This document shows positions 60,737 to 64,000 of a DNA stretch of 64,000 bases, piece after piece; the stretch's first letter is position 1; each line of letters begins with the position of its first letter. The DNA is taken from positions 1-64,000 of the forward strand of contig AZWL01000023.1 in the NCBI GenBank assembly GCA_000514715.1, in the 5' to 3' direction. The position numbers were made by a program, and so were the translations under genes. Under the pieces are notes generated by a model. It searched no databases and had not been told where the DNA came from. It saw only the letters and a list, made by a program, of their open reading frames with translations. Source of the DNA: Streptomyces sp. CNH099. GTDB lineage: Bacteria > Actinomycetota > Actinomycetes > Streptomycetales > Streptomycetaceae.

Positions 60737-62329
60737 TCAGTGGTAGAAGTGCCGTGCGCCCGTGAAGTACATGGTCACGCCCGCCTTCTGTGCGGCCGCC
60801 ACCACCTGCTCGTCGCGGATCGACCCGCCCGGCTGCACCACCGCCCGCACTCCCGCGTCGAGGAGCACCTCCAGCCCGTCGGGGAACGGGAAGAAGGCGT
60901 CGGAGGCGGCGTACGCCCCCGCCGCGCGCTCCGCGCCCGCGCGCTGGACGGCGAGCTTCGCCGAGTCGACGCGGTTGACCTGCCCCATGCCGACGCCGAC
61001 GGTGGCGCCGTCCTTCGCCAGCAGGATCGCGTTGGACTTCACCGCCCGGCACGCCCGCCAGGCGAACGCCAGGTCCGCCAGCTCCGCCGCGTCCAGCTCC
61101 GCGCCCGCGGCCAGCGTCCAGGCGGCCGGGTCGTCGCCCTCGGCCTGGAAGGCGTCCCGCTCCTGCACCAGCAGCCCGCCCTCGACCGGCCGGAACTCCC
61201 GCGTCTGCCGCGGGGCGCCGGGGCTGGTCAGGATGCGGATGTTCTTCTTGCGCGTCAGCGCGGCCAGCGCCCCGTCCTCGTACGCCGGCGCCACGATGAC
61301 CTCGGTGAAGATCTCCGCGACCTGCTCGGCCAGCGCCTTCGACACCGGCCGGTTGACGGCGATCACGCCGCCGTACGCGGACACCGGGTCGCAGGCGTGC
61401 GCCCTGCGGTGCGCCTCGGCGACGTCGTCGCCGACGGCGATGCCGCAGGGGTTGGCGTGCTTGATGATCGCGACGCAGGGGCGGTCGTGGTCGTACGCGG
61501 CGCGCCGGGCGGCCTCGGTGTCGACGTAGTTGTTGTACGACATCTCCTTGCCGTGCAGCTGCTCCGCGCCGGGCAGGCCGGCGCCGGAGCCGTCGGTGTA
61601 GAGGGCGGCGGCCTGGTGCGGGTTCTCGCCGTAGCGCAGGGGGTTCAGGCGGGTGTACGCGGCGCCGGCGAAGTCCTGCGGGCCGTCGCCGTCGGGCGCG
61701 TACTCGGCGGCGAACCAGTTGGCGACGGCCACGTCGTACGCCGCCGTGTGCTGGAACGCCTCCGCCGCGAGCCGCTTGCGCTGCGCCAGGTCGAAGCCGC
61801 CGTCCGCGACGGCCTTGAGCACCTCGCCGTAGCGCGCCGGGTCCACGACGACGGCGACCGACGGGTGGTTCTTCGCCGCGCCGCGGACCATCGACGGGCC
61901 GCCGATGTCGATCTGCTCCACGCACTCGTCGGGGGAGGCGCCGGAGGCGACCGTCTCGGCGAACGGGTAGAGGTTGCTGACCAGCAGGTCGAACGGCTCG
62001 ACGCCCAGCTCCGCGAGCTGCCGCCGGTGGCCGTCGAGGCGCATGTCGGCCAGCAGGCCCGCGTGCACCCGCGGGTGCAGGGTCTTCACCCGGCCGTCCA
62101 GGCACTCGGGGAAGCCGGTCAGCTCCTCGACCTTCGTCACCGGCACCCCCGCCGCCGCGATGCGCGCGGCGGTCGAGCCGGTGGAGACGAGCGCGACGCC
62201 GGCCTCGTGCAGCCCACGGGCCAGCTCCTCCAGACCCGTCTTGTCGTAGACGCTGACGAGCGCGCGGCGCACCGGCCGCCGGGTGCCGGCCGCTGCCGGC
62301 TCCGTCCTGCTCACCTCTGTGTTACTCAC
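60737..62329 (-). CDS. purH: Bifunctional AICAR formyltransferase/IMP cyclohydrolase
   Basis: A 530-residue protein performing the last two steps of IMP synthesis. The IMP cyclohydrolase domain begins RRALVSVYDKTGLEELARGL and includes TVKTLHPR-type DGRVKTLHPRVHAGLL. The AICAR transformylase domain contains YGENPHQAAALY, KHANPCGIAVG and AVKSNAILLAKDGATVGVG. GTG 62329 overlaps the purN stop by eight bases and has AAAGG upstream. It consumes 10-formyl-THF; its substrate ZMP is the precursor of the ZTP sensed by the glyA riboswitch. Confidence 0.97.
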   Translation of the reverse strand: MSNTEVSRTEPAAAGTRRPVRRALVSVYDKTGLEELARGLHEAGVALVSTGSTAARIAAAGVPVTKVEELTGFPECLDGRVKTLHPRVHAGLLADMRLDGHRRQLAELGVEPFDLLVSNLYPFAETVASGASPDECVEQIDIGGPSMVRGAAKNHPSVAVVVDPARYGEVLKAVADGGFDLAQRKRLAAEAFQHTAAYDVAVANWFAAEYAPDGDGPQDFAGAAYTRLNPLRYGENPHQAAALYTDGSGAGLPGAEQLHGKEMSYNNYVDTEAARRAAYDHDRPCVAIIKHANPCGIAVGDDVAEAHRRAHACDPVSAYGGVIAVNRPVSKALAEQVAEIFTEVIVAPAYEDGALAALTRKKNIRILTSPGAPRQTREFRPVEGGLLVQERDAFQAEGDDPAAWTLAAGAELDAAELADLAFAWRACRAVKSNAILLAKDGATVGVGMGQVNRVDSAKLAVQRAGAERAAGAYAASDAFFPFPDGLEVLLDAGVRAVVQPGGSIRDEQVVAAAQKAGVTMYFTGARHFYH

Positions 62330-62969
62330 CGAACCGAACCTTTCGATCCTCGACGCGGTAGCCGTCCCGGGCCAGCCGGCCCACGACCTCGACGAGCAGC
62401 CGGCGTTCGACTGCCTTGATGCGCTCGTGGAGCGCCTCGCCCCCGTCCCGGTGGTCCTCCTCGCGGACCTCGACCGCGCCCTGCGCGATGATCGGGCCGG
62501 TGTCGACGCCTTCGTCGACGAAGTGGACGGTGCACCCGGTGACCTTGACACCGTGCGCGAGCGCGTCGCGCACGGCGTGGGCACCGGGGAAGCTGGGGAG
62601 CAGCGCGGGGTGGGTGTTGACGATCCGGCCGCCGAAGCGCGCCAGGAACTCCGCCCCCACGATCTTCATGAACCCGGCCGAGACCACCAGGTCCGGCTCA
62701 TACGCGGCCGTGGCCTCGGTCAGCGCCCGGTCCCACTCGGCGCGGGTGGCGAAGTCCGGGACGCGGCAGACGAACGTCGGCAGCCCGGCGCGCTCGGCGC
62801 GCAGCAGCCCGGCGGCGCCGGCCTCGGCGGTGCGGTCGGCGCCGACGGCGACGACCTCGGCGCCGTAGGCGCCGGCCCCCTGCGCGGCGACGGCGTCGAG
62901 CAGGGCCTGCAGGTTCGTACCGGAGCCGGAGACGAGCACGACGAGGCGGGCGGGCGCATGCGGAACCAC
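62322..62969 (-). CDS. purN: Phosphoribosylglycinamide formyltransferase
   Basis: A 215-residue enzyme transferring formyl from 10-formyl-THF to glycinamide ribonucleotide, the third step of purine synthesis. VVLVSGSGTNLQALLDAV binds the substrate phosphate. The catalytic Asn-His-Asp set is in GRIVNTHPALLPSFPG and VHFVDEGVDTGPIIAQ, with the usual FMKIVG segment between. It starts at GTG 62969. The gene is first in the purN-purH operon. The 229 bp upstream hold its promoter but no recognisable ZTP aptamer. Confidence 0.97.
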   Translation of the reverse strand: MVPHAPARLVVLVSGSGTNLQALLDAVAAQGAGAYGAEVVAVGADRTAEAGAAGLLRAERAGLPTFVCRVPDFATRAEWDRALTEATAAYEPDLVVSAGFMKIVGAEFLARFGGRIVNTHPALLPSFPGAHAVRDALAHGVKVTGCTVHFVDEGVDTGPIIAQGAVEVREEDHRDGGEALHERIKAVERRLLVEVVGRLARDGYRVEDRKVRFGE

Positions 62970-63198
62970 GGCGGCGGATCTCTCTTCGGCGGGCGATTGT
63001 GTGTCCGGACGAGCCGCGAGACCCTGGGGGGCCAGGGATTCCCGGGGAGGGGCTGCGGACGTCTGCCACCATACCGGGCGTCCCCTGACGGGGCCGCGGC
63101 AGGCCGGGCGGGGTAGCGTCTCCGGTAGCAGTTACGCGCGCCCGCCGTACGCGCCCCGGCCGAGCGGGCAGACGACCTGAGGAGACGACGCCGTCCAG

Positions 63199-64000
63199 AT
63201 GCAGCCGGACCGACGCCGCAGCGCGGCCCTCCCACGCCCCGTCCCCGCAGCGGCCGGGGCCCCTTCGCCGTCCCGCGGCCGCTCCCCCGCGCCGTCCCGC
63301 GGGCGGTTCGGCCCGCCCTGGGACGTGCGTGTGCCCGGGCAGGGCGGCGTCGCGTTCCGCGACGCCCGGCCGCCGTCGGACGCGGAGGCGTCGGAGGCGC
63401 AGGCGCCCGCGCCGCCGCCGGAGGACGGCGGGCAGACGGCGCCGGGCGGGCCGGGCGGTACGCCGGAAGGCGCGCCGGGCGGTCCGGGGCAGCCGCAGGG
63501 GGCGCCGCCGGCGTACGGGCCGGGGCCCTACGGCGCGCCGCCGCCGTACGGGGCTCCGCCGCAGGGCGCACCGGCCTACGGTGCTCCGCCCCACGGCGCG
63601 CCGCCCTATGGGGCGCCGCCCTACGGGGCTCCCCCGCAGGGGGTGCCGCAGTACGGGCCGGGGCCGCAGGGCGCGCCGCCGCAGGGGCCCGGACCGCGAG
63701 GGCCGCAGGATGCGCCCCGGGGCGGCGGGCAGGGCGGGAACGACGGCGGCCAGGGCGACGGGGGCCAGGGCGACGGCGGTCAGGGCAACGGCGGTCAGGG
63801 CAACGGCCAGGGCGGGGGGCAGGGCAACGGGCAGAACGGCGGCCAGAACGGCGGCCAGGACCAGCCGCCGCCCCCGTGGGGCAACCAGTGGAGCAGCCAC
63901 CAGCCGCCCCCCGGGCAGGGCAGCTGGGGCGGCGGCGACCCCGGCCAGCCGGGCCCCGGCGGACCGGACGGCCCGCAGGGCCCCGAGTCCGGCCCCGGCG
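63199..64000 (+). CDS. Pro/Gly/Gln-rich protein, 3' end beyond window
   Basis: From ATG 63199 the frame stays open to the window edge (267 codons). The visible part is entirely low-complexity. After RFGPPWDVRVPGQGGVAFRD (about residues 36-55) there is a series of YGAPP/QGAPP units (about residues 93-150), then GQGD/GQGN/NGGQ units (about 175-220), then a Pro/Gly/Trp section. Such regions usually precede membrane domains in streptomycete proteins, so the functional part is probably outside. TAGCGT at 63114 is a possible -10 box. The family cannot be assigned. Confidence 0.7.
   Translation, partial: MQPDRRRSAALPRPVPAAAGAPSPSRGRSPAPSRGRFGPPWDVRVPGQGGVAFRDARPPSDAEASEAQAPAPPPEDGGQTAPGGPGGTPEGAPGGPGQPQGAPPAYGPGPYGAPPPYGAPPQGAPAYGAPPHGAPPYGAPPYGAPPQGVPQYGPGPQGAPPQGPGPRGPQDAPRGGGQGGNDGGQGDGGQGDGGQGNGGQGNGQGGGQGNGQNGGQNGGQDQPPPPWGNQWSSHQPPPGQGSWGGGDPGQPGPGGPDGPQGPESGPG

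Noticed and set aside
62970..63198. purN-purH upstream region and folD upstream region checked for additional ZTP aptamers
   Set aside because: Neither has the GACTGGCG and CCGCCTGGG blocks; only glyA has the riboswitch.

Overview
The window is very GC-rich (about 73% by eye), uses GTG starts freely, has many ATGA or GTGA stop/start overlaps and several leaderless promoters. It encodes families typical of Streptomyces and close relatives: DUF397/XRE pairs, DUF6879, DUF6716, DUF3017, and a ZTP riboswitch on glyA. I read it as a Streptomyces-like actinomycete chromosome. The right part (about 35-64 kb) holds the conserved housekeeping order glyA, trpS, D-Ala-D-Ala carboxypeptidase, mdh, folD, purH, purN. 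The left part (1-15 kb) is a mosaic accessory region.

1-15 kb: three short type I-E-like CRISPR arrays (5-216, 5880-6274, 12435-12646) all read leftward. They share near-identical leaders and share flanking sequence. No cas gene is present in the window. Between the arrays lie (i) an LLM-class flavin oxidoreductase, a LysR regulator and a leftward operon of one MDR and two SDR oxidoreductases; (ii) a PadR regulator with an ABC exporter (ATPase plus FtsX-like permease); (iii) an ATP-grasp RiPP (graspetide) cluster with a precursor, ATP-grasp ligase and PIMT-type methyltransferase. The trailer end of arrays 2 and 3 abuts a 108-bp block made of the 3' end of the graspetide methyltransferase and the 3' end of a DUF397 gene. 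The intact DUF397/XRE pair sits at 13.96-15.05 kb. The arrays therefore look like duplicated cassettes.

15-24 kb: an M20 amidohydrolase, then a nonulosonic-acid glycan cluster: two polysialyltransferase-like proteins, NeuB, a NeuA-KdsC fusion, a DUF6716 glycosyltransferase and a GT2. This is consistent with a sialic acid- or Kdn-type cell-wall polymer.

24-35 kb: a WYL repressor and divergent DHA2-type MFS pump with a perfect palindromic operator, a decayed junction region (27.0-28.1 kb) of truncated genes, an OmpR-type two-component system, ornithine aminotransferase, and a four-gene WXG/type VII secretion-like module.

35-64 kb: glyA behind a ZTP riboswitch, an ECF sigma/anti-sigma pair, trpS, a 2H phosphoesterase, YihY, a DD-carboxypeptidase, an NB-ARC/TPR protein, a lower-GC island with decayed genes (47.6-48.8 kb), a PemK/MazF-like protein, a metallophosphoesterase, a MocR regulator with divergent AhpD-like and PEP-mutase-like genes, then mdh, a DUF2690 protein, DUF3017, folD, purH and purN. 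The one-carbon and purine genes (glyA, folD, purN, purH) form a functional theme, with the riboswitch sensing the purine intermediate ZTP.
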